Source of the DNA: Pegea sp. RAD2-039
Lineage: Eukaryota; Chordata; Thaliacea; Salpida; Salpidae
Reading direction: 5' to 3'
DNA length: 64,000 nucleotides
Assembly: GCA_034620365.1 (NCBI GenBank)
Contig: JAQGEQ010000201.1
Location: forward strand, 620,001 to 684,000
Shown here: in pieces, positions 47,797-60,400 of the stretch
How the letters are laid out: the number at the start of each line of letters is the position of its first letter
Numbering within the stretch: position 1 is the first letter of the stretch
The notes under the pieces: generated by a model
Databases searched by the model: none
The model's input: the letters and a program-made list of their open reading frames with translations, nothing else
What the model was told of the DNA's origin: nothing
Made by a program: the position numbers and the translations under genes

Positions 47797-48768
47797 TAGT
47801 TTTACGTAAATTACTTTTTTAAATCTTAGTTTTATTGTTTTTCTTACTTGTATTGTTGCTCGTAAAACTTCTCAATAATTAAGATTTTTCTTTAAGTACT
47901 AAAATCAAGTTATTTATCTCAGTTGTTTTTATTATACTATATGAAGTTGATAAACAAATTATAAAAATTTGTTTACATGAAGTTTGGTAGCAATGAAATG
48001 TCAATAAGAATTAAATCGCTTCAAATTCTGTCATCGTAAAAATTTCAGCTTTGTATTTTATTTAATAAAACAAAGGATTAAATTAGGATTTTTGAGTGAA
48101 GTTTAAATTTTTCTTAAACATTTTATTACTTCTAAAATTAAGCATTACTTTTGTCGAGGCTTTTCAATACTCAGAATCAAGCATTAAGACACAACACGAA
48201 TACCCCCTATCAGCAAGATTTACAATCTCCCTTCAAACTGAAATTGCATATATGCACGTTAAATAAACTAATTTCTTTTATTTTAAATTTATAAAATATC
48301 TTTTGTCTAAAACTTGTTTTATCAAATTTGTAGCAAAATCATCTTTAATTTATTTATTTCAACTTTTATTTGACAAGAATTAAAAAGTTCTATAAAAAAG
48401 TAGATTTAATTTTAAGTAATAGTTTTTATATCATTAAGTTTAAATTTTTCTAATCAAAACCGGAATAACATTTTCATGACGTTTTAAATTGATCATAAAT
48501 AGTTGAGAAAATACTTATACAAGAAGAATGAACAAATATAAGGATTTTGTAGAAATATACAAAATTAAGATGTTTTTAAGAAAAGGTTTTATATAGATCT
48601 ATAATATTGCAGAATTTTTATTAAAGATTTATAAAAAAAAGTCTTTAAATTATAAATCAGTAAAACAAGTTGGAAGACTGTTTAATTATTAATTAAACTT
48701 TTCCTTTGAAAGATTGAATGAAATGAGAGCTAAATAGAATTAATAAAAACTTTGTTTAGCAAAAGTGG
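47797..48768. other. Spacer between convergent PABP-like and receptor-like genes
   Basis: Holds the 3' flanks of the two genes. No other feature recognised. Confidence 0.5.
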
Positions 48769-51700
48769 TTAATAGTTGGACTTAAAAAATGACCAATTAG
48801 TTGACGATTTGTTTGAAATATTCATAAAATTTTCTTTGTCTCTACGAAAAAACGGTATACTACTATTACTAAAAAACCGCCGCAAAACACTTTGAGACGA
48901 AGCATCTTCGAAAAAACGTTCTACAGGATAATCCGTAGAACTATTCTCGGAGCCATGCACCTTCGATTTATTCTTACATGGCTCATAGTCTAAGACACAA
49001 ATATTTGTCAATAAATGGCTTTGTTGATCTCATCTCAAATTTATCAAACTTATTTTTGACTCATTCTATTGTTAAATAAGATCTAAAAACTCACTGAACA
49101 AGATGTAGAAGCCGACAGCGACAAAACAAGCTGAAAGAGTTACTCCTGATAATATTCCAATCGCTGAATCTGTTTGATTTTTAAAAATCACTAGATGTAT
49201 TCATTTTATAAAAAACAAATAAACTAACTTCTGGAATATCTCATTTCTTCTGCGATTGTCGAATCTATAAAAAGCCAATTTTCACTTTCATAAGCTACAA
49301 GAATAATAAAAAAAAATCTGACTTATTAAACAAGATGGACACTCAAAGCTAGACCAGTTTGCATTGTTCAGGCATAATTGAGAGGTGGCATTAACCACAT
49401 ATTCCTTAGAAGCACATGAAAATGTTCGTTCACATTTTGCACCGCAAGTTTTAGTTGGCGAGGAATAGCGTACTCTTAAAAAACGTACATCACTACAAAC
49501 ATCCAGTTGCGGGCATTCTGTTGAAAGTGTTGCATTTAATACAATTCTATAAAATAGTTTATTATTTGAATAATGGAGTAAAACTGTAAATAATCTCATC
49601 AACAAACGGTACCTTGAAGTTGAAGTGTTATCGAATAAATTGTTTTAGTGTAATAACCATTTTGTAACACTACATCAAAAATTGTATTATTATCATTAAT
49701 ATCAACAGTCGACAAATTTGCTGAAAGATTTGCTGCTTTTTGAGAAGCCATTATGAAATGAAAACTGAAAATAACTTCAGATGATAAAATTGAAATTGAT
49801 AGTTTTCAATCTCAATTAGCTAGATGCTAAAACTTAGTTTCTTGAAAGTTTGAAATAAAAAGCTTTTAGAATTATTAAAAAATGTCAACAACTTACTAAG
49901 AATGCATCATGATTTGATTGATTTTTAGTAACAAATGTAAGTAGTTGTTGCTGAGTTCTAATATTTCGAATTTAAACAAATTACAAAAGTAATTATTTTC
50001 ACCTGCCACATATAACATTTTCATATTCATAATCAAAATTTCGACAAGACAAGATAGATGTTGTCACATTGTAGTCACATTTCATTATAACCGGTGAACC
50101 CTATCAAAAAATAAAATTTAAATAAAATATTTGGAAACACAAACAAGTTTTCAACAAACTGAAAAGTCATAAATAAGACAATATAACGATAAAAAAGAGA
50201 ATTAAAATATTTCAACATCAGACTAGTCTATCAAACCTTTAAATTATTTATATTTCTAGCTCTCCATAATATATTAAAGTTGAAAGATGGTAACTGAGTG
50301 AATAGAATATTTAATTGCAGTTTAACAGGAAAGCCAATCACTTGTGAAAATGTAGGAGCAGTTGAAAGAACATCCGATATTTTATACGCTGAAAAGTTCA
50401 TGTAAAAATCGTCAACTAAAACCATTATTAAAACTGAAATCAATTGAACAAAAGTAAACATGTCAAAGTTAATTTCAGTGATGATAAATTTGAAGGTAAG
50501 TACTTTACAAGATTTAAATCACAAAATTGTATTGGACATACTTGGCTGGCAGGTGGGACATACTAATTTCTTATTCCATTCTCTATTTTCCTGACAAATT
50601 GCTCCGGTAGATGATGGATTATAAAACTTTTCAGCATCACATAAATATGTAAATGTACAATTAGTTTCACAAGGAGACTCAGAATATAAGTTCAAAACTT
50701 CTTTGGAACATTCATCAAATAAAGGACAATCTAAATAAAGATAGTTAAAGATTTATCCTAAAAATATTTGTAGTTTTAAAGTTTTGCCTAAAAATTTACA
50801 AACAGTAAATTATAAGTTGAAGTGTTATATAAAAAATTATCAACAAATTGAAGACTTTAGTTTTTCTTCTATTACTTTCAAATAAACATCTTATTAATGA
50901 CAAATGTTTTAATAATTATATAAAAACTACAAACTAAAGTTTCTATTTCAATAATCACAAGACTAATACAATATTTTAAAATAACTATTCACAAAAATAT
51001 TTATAAGATACAACAACCATCTAAAATTGGATTTTTGACAAAACTACTACTTTTAAGTTACTAAGAATCAATATCTAATAGTCTTTTAGAAAAATTAAAC
51101 CATATGTTTATTAGATAAACAAGTCAAATCAAAAATAAACATGTGTGTCTTAAATCACAAAACATGTTTCTCATACCACTACATAAAATAACTTCTCATA
51201 AACTACCTCTGACTTCAGACAAGTTCAAGGAAATCTCCACCAACGTATTAGATACCAAAGTTGCATTGTAGCTATAAATTTCAAAATGTTTCTTGATTAT
51301 TATCAAGCTGTTTTCAACTTTAACCGTTTAATTTACTTTATTTAGATTACTTAAAAAGTTACAATTCTTAATAAACATAATTTAAGAGTTAATCATAAAA
51401 CTAACAATTTGTTAAATCTGATTCTCAAGCTTTTGATAAAAATATGAAATCTTCAACCTGGAATCAACAGAATTCTGATTTGTGATGGGAGAGCAAGCCA
51501 GCACTGATTTTTCATCATTATTTTCACATTTCATAATATATGTGGAACTCTGTCAAGAAAATAAGCTTCAACAAGCAATTTACATTCCCCTAAAATTATT
51601 CTAAAAGTGATAATTTATAATTAATAAAGAATTATTAAAACTCTTTTGTAATAAAAATTCAAACATCAAACCTCTATTTTATCAGTACTTGAAGCTTTCC

Positions 51701-52308
51701 ATAATATTTCAAAGTTAAACGATGGTAAATGATTGAATATGATACTGAAATGAGAAGAAAATGGAATATTGATAGCTTGTAAAACTTTAGAAATAGTTGA
51801 TGAGTTTCTTAGTACATCATATGCTAGAAAAGAATCAAAAGTTAAGAATTAAAATATTTATTAATTTGAAGATATTTTGAATTCATTTTTTTTTGTTTTA
51901 AATATTATGAGTTGAGATAATTTGTAAATGATAGCTTGAAGGTTGAAACAGTGAAATTAACTTACAAAGACAGGTAGGACATCTCAAATCTGTATTCCAT
52001 GTAGCATTGTTTTGACAATTTGCTTCAAACGACGAAGAATTGTAAAGTTTTATAATTTCACATTCATATCTACTTCTACAACTTAAATCACAAGATATAG
52101 AAGGATTGGAAGTAACTTGTCTTCCTGAACAATTACCGACTGATGTACATTCTGGTTAAAACAGAGTAAAGATTTTGTCAAAACGTCAATTATATTAAAA
52201 TCGACCAAATAAAACCGTTGCTAGTTACTTACTGAGTTGTGAACCTAAGGCTGATAAAAAAGCTGAAAATGTTAAAAAAAATACAAAGAAAATCAAAATA
52301 TTCTTCAT
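48769..52308 (-). CDS. Receptor-like type I membrane protein with repeated eight-cysteine modules (unrecognised)
   Basis: Thirteen exons close in phase: 52308-52233, 52151-51966, 51823-51672, 51549-51458, 51271-51207, 50730-50542, 50388-50237, 50100-50003, 49764-49613, 49517-49323, 49294-49229, 49169-49095, 49028-48769; 1,758 nt, 585 residues. Residues 1-21 form a signal peptide (MKNILIFFVFFLTFSAFLSA). Module A occurs three times (exons 2, 6, 10) with eight cysteines spaced C-x5-C-x12/16-C-x3-C-x5-C-x13/14-C-x10/11-C-x2-C and a Trp before the last pair, reminiscent of sushi/CCP domains with extra disulfides. Module B occurs twice (exons 3-5 and 7-9), sharing LPSFNF(E/N)ILW and IMKC. A short stalk, a membrane helix (about 476-498, IGILSGVTLSACFVAVGFYI) and an ~86-residue cytoplasmic tail follow. 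Many NxS/T sites. The layout suggests a cell-surface receptor or adhesion protein; ligand and role are unknown. Confidence 0.82.
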
Positions 52309-54676
52309 CGGGCAATTGTAACTTCTGTAATAGTACAAAATAATTGGAAAATTATTATTTCTTAAATGATGCATTATCGATAAAAATCACTTTGAAATTT
52401 ATTAAAATAATGTAGGAGCAAGTACAGAAGTCTTTTTTATAATCTTAAGTTTTTTATAATTATTATCTTTGGTTTGTAAAACTTTTTTAAAAACTATTTA
52501 GATAAATTTATCAAAACAGTAAGTATTTACAAAATGTTGCAACAAAGTTATTACAAAATTAAACAAAAATATTTTCAATTCTAGCAATAACAAAACTTAA
52601 TAAATATCATTTTTTTTAAATACAACATGTAAGCATAAAATAAACCTGATATTAATATTATTAAATTCTTAAGATTACTTATTATTAAATTGAAAGGTTA
52701 TTGACTAAATTTTTATATAGAAAAACTTTTCTTAGATATTTTGTACTTTAATAAAAAATCTTAACATGATAAAGCAAAAGTCAGAAACAATAAAAAGAAG
52801 TAAACTCGCTCAGCAAATATACTTTTATTTTAAAGTATAAACATTTTTATCAAACTTATAAATATCAAAACAACTTAAAGAAATCAAATACTTAAAAAAA
52901 TAATTTTGAGTTCATTTGTCAATTGTAAAACTTAAATAACTTAAATTAAATAATTTTTCTAAATTTCGTGAAATATAAAGTAAATACATATACTACAATA
53001 TTATTTCATACTTGATGAAATTCCAAAGTCGAGAATCTGTTTTTTTAATATTTTTACATCGGATTATTTCTGTTTTAGCAAAATTTAATACAATCTTAAA
53101 AACCATATCGTATTGTGTTTAATTTTTTTTTTGTCAAACAGTTAAGAAACAAGATAACAATTACGAGTGTGAGTTTTCTACAAAATATTTTAACATCTAA
53201 CTAATGAAAAACCTAATAATCTAAATAAATTATTTTTTATTTTATAGTTTATAAATTATAGTTTATTTCAAAAGAAAGAAAAGTTTAAATAAATTTATCA
53301 TCAGATTTATTGTGGAACACTGATTTTACTACTTAGCCAATTTAAATTAAATCAAAACACAAGAATGGCGTTTCCAAAAAAGTTATTGCAAATTATTATT
53401 ATATGAAAAATAATAAACAATAATAAAATACCATTTCTTGATATCAATAAAACTTAAATTTATTAAACTTTCAATCATAAATTTGATTTTATAACGATTT
53501 CAAGGGGATTTTTTTGTTGCAATTATAGATATTGTAAGACTAGTAATTTTATAATTATAGTATATCAATATTATCGTAACTTATGAAACGAAACTAAGCT
53601 GATCAATCCAAAATCAAAACCTACTTTTTGAAGTAAAGGAAATGCTAAACTATTTTTAATGAGTCATAATTGTCAAATGTTAAATAAATATGGGAAATTC
53701 TTCGGTTACTTAAACTAAAACATTTATACAGATTTTAGGGTATCTATAAACAAGTGAACTTCTTAAGAAAGCAAATTTGAGAGAAAAATTAAGTAAAACA
53801 AATAAAAAAAGAAAGATTAATCAGTATATAATAAACACTGCAAGCATTTAATTTTTGTATCTAAATGCTGATTTTTTGCTTACCCACTCTTCACTGTTTA
53901 TTTTTGCTTTCTATTTACCTATTATACTTTACATTTTTCTATTTCTATACGCGTCCATTTTTACATGTCTAAACAATATTGATCAATATAAATATAAAAT
54001 GACCAATTCTTACAAATTTAATACCAGTAGAATTGGAATGATACAAAAATATTTATTTTATGAAATAAGTAAGATAGAAGTAGATAGTAGGACAACATGA
54101 TAGTTTTTCAAGAAAGCTTTACTAAGAGTAATTTTAAAAAGTGATCACTTGTCAAAATCGAAGTATTAGCTTTTTTATAGCTGCTAGTTAGACCAGTCAA
54201 AAACGACTTGACATTTGCAATCGAGGCTAATTTGCTTATAAAGATAATTGAAGTTATCAGTCTGATCTCAATGTAATAAATAATCAAGACTTACAACAAC
54301 AAAAAACCCAATGTCATTATCAATTAAACTTAGAATAACTTATTACAGTAAATCTTTCATAGAAAACTTTATTAAAAGTTAATGTAGCGTCTTAATCTTT
54401 AAAATTAAAATAGAAAAATGATGTTGAAAAAAAGTGATTAGAGTTTGGCAACATTTTCAAGCTTTTATAAACTGAAATTGGCTTATACAGCTTAAGTAAA
54501 ACTTAAAAACATCAATTTTATTTATCTTAGTAGTTTATTAATCGATTTAGCAGTCTATTAATAACCAGTAAAATGTGGTAGAAAAAGTTACAATAATTTG
54601 GATTACAAAATAAAAAATATTTTTTAAAGCTTATTCGTACGTTTTTGCCTCTCAGGAAACAATTTTCATTTGAAAT
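52309..54676. other. AT-rich upstream flank of the receptor-like gene
   Basis: Should contain the promoter. A hydrophobic open frame at 53855-54100 (plus) looks like chance in T-rich sequence. No repeat recognised. Confidence 0.45.
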
Positions 54677-56446
54677 TTATTTATTTATTACAATAAATGC
54701 AAAGGAGGGTGCCTGAAAACAACACCTCTCGCTAACACACATTCTCACAATTAACATCTATTTAGTCAAAAATATAGAAAGTAAAAGATGTACCAATGGT
54801 TTTTCGATATCACTCAAAGCATATAACAGTGAACTATTACATAGAATGTTATTAATATAAAAAAGAGAAAAAAGTCATAGTTTAGAAATGACAATGTTGG
54901 CAATATTATAACGGTTCAACTTCTTCTTGAACAACGCGAGTGATTCTGACATGACAATGTCAGAAGGCAGCTGGTTCCATGTACCAATTGTGCGATATGA
55001 GAAAAAATTCGCTCTGATTAAAGTACCATGTGATATGGGTTTATTAAGATGTAATGTGTGTCGTCTGAGTTGATATAACCTAAGGGAAGGACTAATGGAA
55101 AAGAAATCATCAAACTGAAGTTCAATTAAATTGTGGATAATTCAAAAAATAAGAATTAAGTTGTATTTAACTCGTCAAATTTCCAAAGTATTTAAATTGA
55201 AGAAGCTAAGACGATGTTTATAACTATCGTATTTATTATTAAGTTTCCTGCATACCAATCTCGTGAATGTTGCCTGAACAGATTCGATTTTTTTGATATC
55301 ACTAACTTGATATGGCACTCATGCATTAACATTGTATTTAAAAATTGGACGTAATAACAATTTGAAAAGATTGATAAAAAATCATAGGTCCTTAGAATTA
55401 AAGATCTTTATAATAAGGAAGACAAGGTTGGTTGATTTTGCAAAGATTTTGGAAACATAATCGCGTCATTTAAAGTCAGATGAAAGAGTAAGGCCAAGGT
55501 CTAGGACCGAAGATACTCGTTGAATAATAAATCTGCTGATGGAGTATTGGTTCAAGCAATTTACAGCTGGTTTACGAGAAAAAGTTATAAGTTCAGACTT
55601 GTTGGGCTGGATTCTGAGCTGCCAATTCGTAGACCAGTTTTCTACAGTGTGTAGTGCAGTTTGAAGTTTTGAAGGATTACAAGATAATAGCTTGATATCA
55701 TCTGCATACACAAACACTCTGACATCATCTACTGCTACTAATCTTCTGATGAGGTCTTCGATGAAAATTGAAAAAAGAGAAGGGGACCCAGAACAGAACC
55801 CTGAGGAACACCACTAGTGATTTGACTAGAAGCAGATAAAGATACACCAGTTTGTTGGGTTCTACCTGATAAGTAATCTTCAATCCATTGTAAGATAAAG
55901 CTGTTGATTTTTGAGTTTTTTAATACAGTAACGAGCTTAATGTGTGGGACAGAATCAAACACTTTAGCAAGATCGAGGTATATGATGTCACAAGAAGTAT
56001 TACTTTCATAATGGGCTGTAAGCTCATTAAGAAAAGTGAGCTGTTGAGTCAGGGAAGATCTCCGTTTCACAAAGCCATGCTGGACATCAGATATTAGATG
56101 GTGCTCCTTCAAATGACTGGTGATATAATTGTGAATGATATGCTGTCGAGCTCTGCTGATAACTGAAGTCAGCAAAACTGGTCTGTAGTTAAGTGCAGTG
56201 TTTCTGGGACCCCTTTTATGAATTGGAGTAATAACAGCTTTCTTCTAAATTTGTGGAACTCTTCGTCGTCTCAGAGTCATGTTTAAGAAAAGCGATAAAG
56301 GAAGTGATAGAGAGGAAGTAGTTTTTCTTAAAAACAAAGCAGGGATTTGATCTGGGGTGCTGGAAACTGATGATTTTAAAGAATAAATAGCCTTAGATAC
56401 CATATCCATCATTATGTTAAGATCTAGCATCTCCGAGACATTGTAT
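54677..56446 (-). mobile_element. CR1/jockey-like LINE, copy A2, degenerate
   Basis: 5'-truncated element on the minus strand, 3' tail at 54677 (taataaataaataaa type). Reverse-transcriptase blocks are in order but split by stops and frameshifts: STPDQIPALFLRKTTSS at 56245-56430; HLISDVQHGFVKRRSS, IIYLDLAKVFDSVPH and SGVPQGSVLGPLLF at 55738-56175; VYADDIKLL and NKSELITFSRK at 55466-55717. The C-terminal part and ~500 bp of 3' sequence follow. GVPQGSVLGPLLF and YADD are the catalytic-core signatures of CR1/jockey-type elements. It is the most complete copy in the window but not able to move itself. Confidence 0.92.
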
Positions 56447-56449
56447 GTT

Positions 56450-56724
56450 CTAGTGAGTGATCTACTTCCAGCAGACTCTATTGTAGCTTCGTCACTGGCA
56501 ATAAGTAAAGTTTCAAGTTTTTGACTGAAACAAGCTACCTAAAGAAATTAGTTTTCACTGCAAAATCTTTGTAGGTGCGGCTTCCCTTGCACAACATATC
56601 TACAAATCATTTAAACTGGAAGATCTCAATATTTCAAAAGTTTTGGAGAGGAAAGGTGCTTGTTACATTTTTTTTATTATTGATTGCTTGCTGACACCAT
56701 CTTTAACAAAATTAAATTAAACCA
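56450..56724 (+). pseudogene. Fragment of a second lipoxygenase gene
   Basis: About 270 bp matching 59,845-60,118 of the intact lipoxygenase: the end of exon 8 (SDLLPA...VASSLAIS), the intron after it, all of exon 9 (KSFKLEDLNISKVLERK) and the start of the next intron. Splice signals and frame are kept, but the rest of the gene is missing. The left edge abuts the 5' end of the LINE at 54677-56446. Differences include amino-acid changes (LAQHIYKSFK against IVRHAYKSFR), so it is an older paralog rather than an assembly duplicate. Confidence 0.82.
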
Positions 56725-57430
56725 AATTTCTAAAATTCTATTTTGAAAATGTTTATTACCATTGAAGTAATATTTGAGTAGTTCATTAAAACAAGTCATA
56801 ATAGTAATTCATAATTAAACAGTCGATAGAATTCTATTCTGTCCACAAAAATCTACAAAGAATAATTACAGCATTTTGAAAAATACCGGTTATAGACACG
56901 GTATACAGCAAAAATCTGATTCATACCTAAAACAAATGATTTCATCATAAAATAATTTTGTCTTAGAAGAACTTCTATACCATTCGAAAAACAGGAAGCG
57001 GAAAGACTCATCTCAAACCAATCTTCTTTATAAAACGAGTTTAATTAATCTCCCGACTTAGAGGGACTATGAATGCTTAATGTAGAGACATAATAAAGAC
57101 TATTGAGATTAGATATTATTCCGGTTTTATTTTTATATAAAATAAGTTGATATTTTAATTGAAATTTACACAGATTTTGTTTTATGCCTTTACTAACGTT
57201 AGCATAGAAAAGAACAGTTTCAAAGTTTGTAAGATCTTAGAGAAAAAAGGTGGCTAAAGATTTCTATTAAATAAACAGTTCAAATTTATAAATTAAAAAC
57301 ACTTTTTTGAAGTGTAATAAAAAATGATTTAAAAACTACTAATTTTAAAGCTTATAAGAACAGCTTGTTAAAATTTCAAAACTAAGCAAGTTTACAGTTT
57401 GTAGGAGACACGCCCTCTAAGTAAGTCAGA
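56725..57430. other. 5' flank of the lipoxygenase gene
   Basis: No further lipoxygenase exon homology was seen after 56724. Presumed promoter region of the gene at 57431; no core element identified. Confidence 0.45.
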
Positions 57431-60400
57431 ATGTCTTATTGTAGTGAACCCTTCAGTCCAGATGACAACAAAACCCATACCAACTACATGATCACCATTA
57501 AGGTAAAAGCAGTGAATACCAATTAATATTGTTCAAGGTTAACTTATTACTACTTTAAAAAATTTTTTTTATAGTTTTATAACTTTTAACAAGAACACTT
57601 CCTTTTAGACTTCTGGAGCATATTTAGACGCAGGAACTAAATCAACGATTGAACTACAGTTTGTTGGAGATCAAGATGACAGAGAAACATCAGCAATTGA
57701 ACTAAATGAATTGCTTGAAACTGGTTTTAACCCTGGAAATGTTCATAGAGTAAATCGACAACTAGAAGATGTTGGAAATATCATAATGGTGAAAATAAGT
57801 ACGTTCACCTCTAAAGTTTTAACGAAAAATGGATAATTTTGTTATTATTATTTCTGTATTCAATGCAATATTGAAGAAAAAAAGTTAAAAAAATATTTAT
57901 GTGATCTTCACAGGGCTTAAAAACTGTCTTAGTACGGATAATTGGTTGTGTGATTGGATTGAAGTAACTGTTCATCGTGAACGTTATCGATTTCCAGTCT
58001 ACTCTTTCATTGAGAGTGAAGCTCAAGTCTGCACAGGAAAAGGTATTTGATTAAGAGTTGAGTGACTGGAAACAAAGCATCAAAAAACTAATAGCTTGTT
58101 TTAGATTTAGTAATGTAAACAATTGAATTGTTGTATTTATTGCTAAATACTTTATTAAAAAATTAACTTTTCTTCAGCTTCTTTGCCACAAAATGAGACT
58201 GATTCTATTTTGAAACTTCAACGAGAAGAAGAGATTGAATCAAATAAGAAGCAGTTTCGTTGGGTAACTGAAAATAATAACAAGTTTAAGGGGTTTCCAA
58301 GATATGGAGATTATGATTCGTATAGTGCTTTGCCAAACATATTCAAACGATATACAGTTCGAGATAGAGATTTTCAAAATCATAAATTAGAGGCGATCAC
58401 TAAATCGACTTACGAATATGGTGAAAATTAGAATTTACATTTTACTTTAATTTCTAAAGATGGTGAAAAAAAGACTTAAAAATATACTTCATACTTAAAA
58501 AAACTTTAGTCTTACAATTTCTCTTTCTAAAATATTTTATTTTTAAGCAATTTGTTATTCAATTGAAAGTTTCGAAGATTACCATCATTTATCTGATGCC
58601 TTATCACCACCTTCAAACAACTTTAATCATGAGTAAGTTAAAGAACTATTATTTGATTGCAAAAAGTTTTGGAATTTAACTTATCATATTTAATAAAGCT
58701 GGAAAAAAGATTTAGTTCAAGGCTGGCAGATACTAAACGGTGTTTATCCTACTGCTTATGAGTTGTGTAAGGAAATACCAAGTTATTTTAATGTAACTAA
58801 TGAAGCCTTGAAAGAAATAATTGGTGACAGGACAATTGATGATTTGATTGAAGTGAGTGTTAAAGATTGAAGTTGTTGGTATAGTGTCTACTTTATTTTA
58901 TCAAAAGTATTTTTAAAGCTGTTTATGAAAGAGACTTGCTGAACTTTAACCCAGAAATATAGGAAGATTCTTCTATAGTAATCACTTTATAGTTATTTTA
59001 GAAACAAAGTCTTAGAATTGTCGTTTCTCTAATTATTTCAGCTTACATGTACTAGTTAATGAAATATTTATAAATCTTAAGAAGGTATTTATTTACTGGA
59101 GTTATATTTAAAGAACGATGTATTTTTTTAATTTGATGCAAATAATGATTTGGATAACCCATATAAAGTATTTACTAAATCTTCTGACTTTGAAACGAAT
59201 TGAAGAGATGATTTAATCTTTGTTTAACAGCGTTATTGTTTAATTATCTATTTATCTTTTTAGTTAGTATTAGAATAGCATAATATAGTTATTTATAATT
59301 TATTAAATAATTTAATTTTGCAAATATTCATGAATGCTTATATTAGAGAAGTTAAAATCCTGATTACACATAGAAAGGAGAATTGTACATCTCAAACTTT
59401 AGTGAAGTATTTGGGACAGCCGCTGACATCAAGCGAGTCAAAGGTTCATCTGGTGCTGATGCTGTGTGTCCTCCTGCTATAGCTCTTTTCCTAAATGATT
59501 CTAAGGGGTTTCGACCAATTGCAATCCAATTAAAGCCAGATGATCCTGAATACTTGTTTGTTGCTGATGATGGATTAGGTTGGCTGTTGGCCAAAATGTA
59601 TTACAGATGTTGTGTATCCAATTACCACGAAGTAATTAAAGTTTTAGATAACGAATACTTTTCTATCAGTAACTAAAGGTGTTAATTTTTCTTTTATCAG
59701 TGGATAATGCACTTCTTGTATACCCATAACGTCATGGAGCCTTTTTGTATCTCCTTGTTTCGTTGTCTTCCGAGATGTCATCCAGTTTATAAACTACTTC
59801 GACCACATCTACGAACAGTTGTTGCAATCAACACTAATGCTAGGAGTGATCTACTTCCAGCAACTTCTCTTGTAGCTTCGTCACTGGCAATAAGTAAAGT
59901 TTCAAGTTTTTGACTGAAACAAGCTACCTAGAAAAATTAGTTTTCACTGCAAAATCTTTGTAGGTGCGGCTTCTATTGTAAGACATGCTTACAAATCATT
60001 TAGACTGGAAGATCTCAATATTTTAAAAGTTTTGGATAAGAAAGGTGCTTGTTACATTTATTTTATTATTGATTGCTTGCTGACACCATCTTTAACAAAA
60101 TTAAACTAAATCAAATTCCCAGGTCAAAACATTTAACTCAATTTTGTTGTTTAAAGGAATCAAACCTGCTAACTTTACAAACAATTGGTATGCAAAAGAC
60201 GCGTTGGCTATTTGGAATGCCATCCAAAACTATGCCACTGATATTTTGAAGATTTATTACAAGAATGAAGAGGTTGGAATTAATTTTTAGAGCTATTTTT
60301 TTAATATGCAACTAATGGTATTTCATGAATTATTTTCTTAATATATTAATAATAGCACAAAGTTAATGCTAAATAGTATTATATTTATATTAAAGAAAAT

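Noticed and set aside
53855-54100. Hydrophobic 81-residue open frame on the plus strand
   Set aside because: T-rich sequence gives Phe/Leu/Ile/Tyr-rich translations by chance; no splice sites, family motif or conserved partner seen.
58853-59373. Possible extra lipoxygenase exon near 59040-59086
   Set aside because: Its acceptor phase leads to an immediate stop; exon 6 joins directly to 59374 in phase and restores the family sequence.
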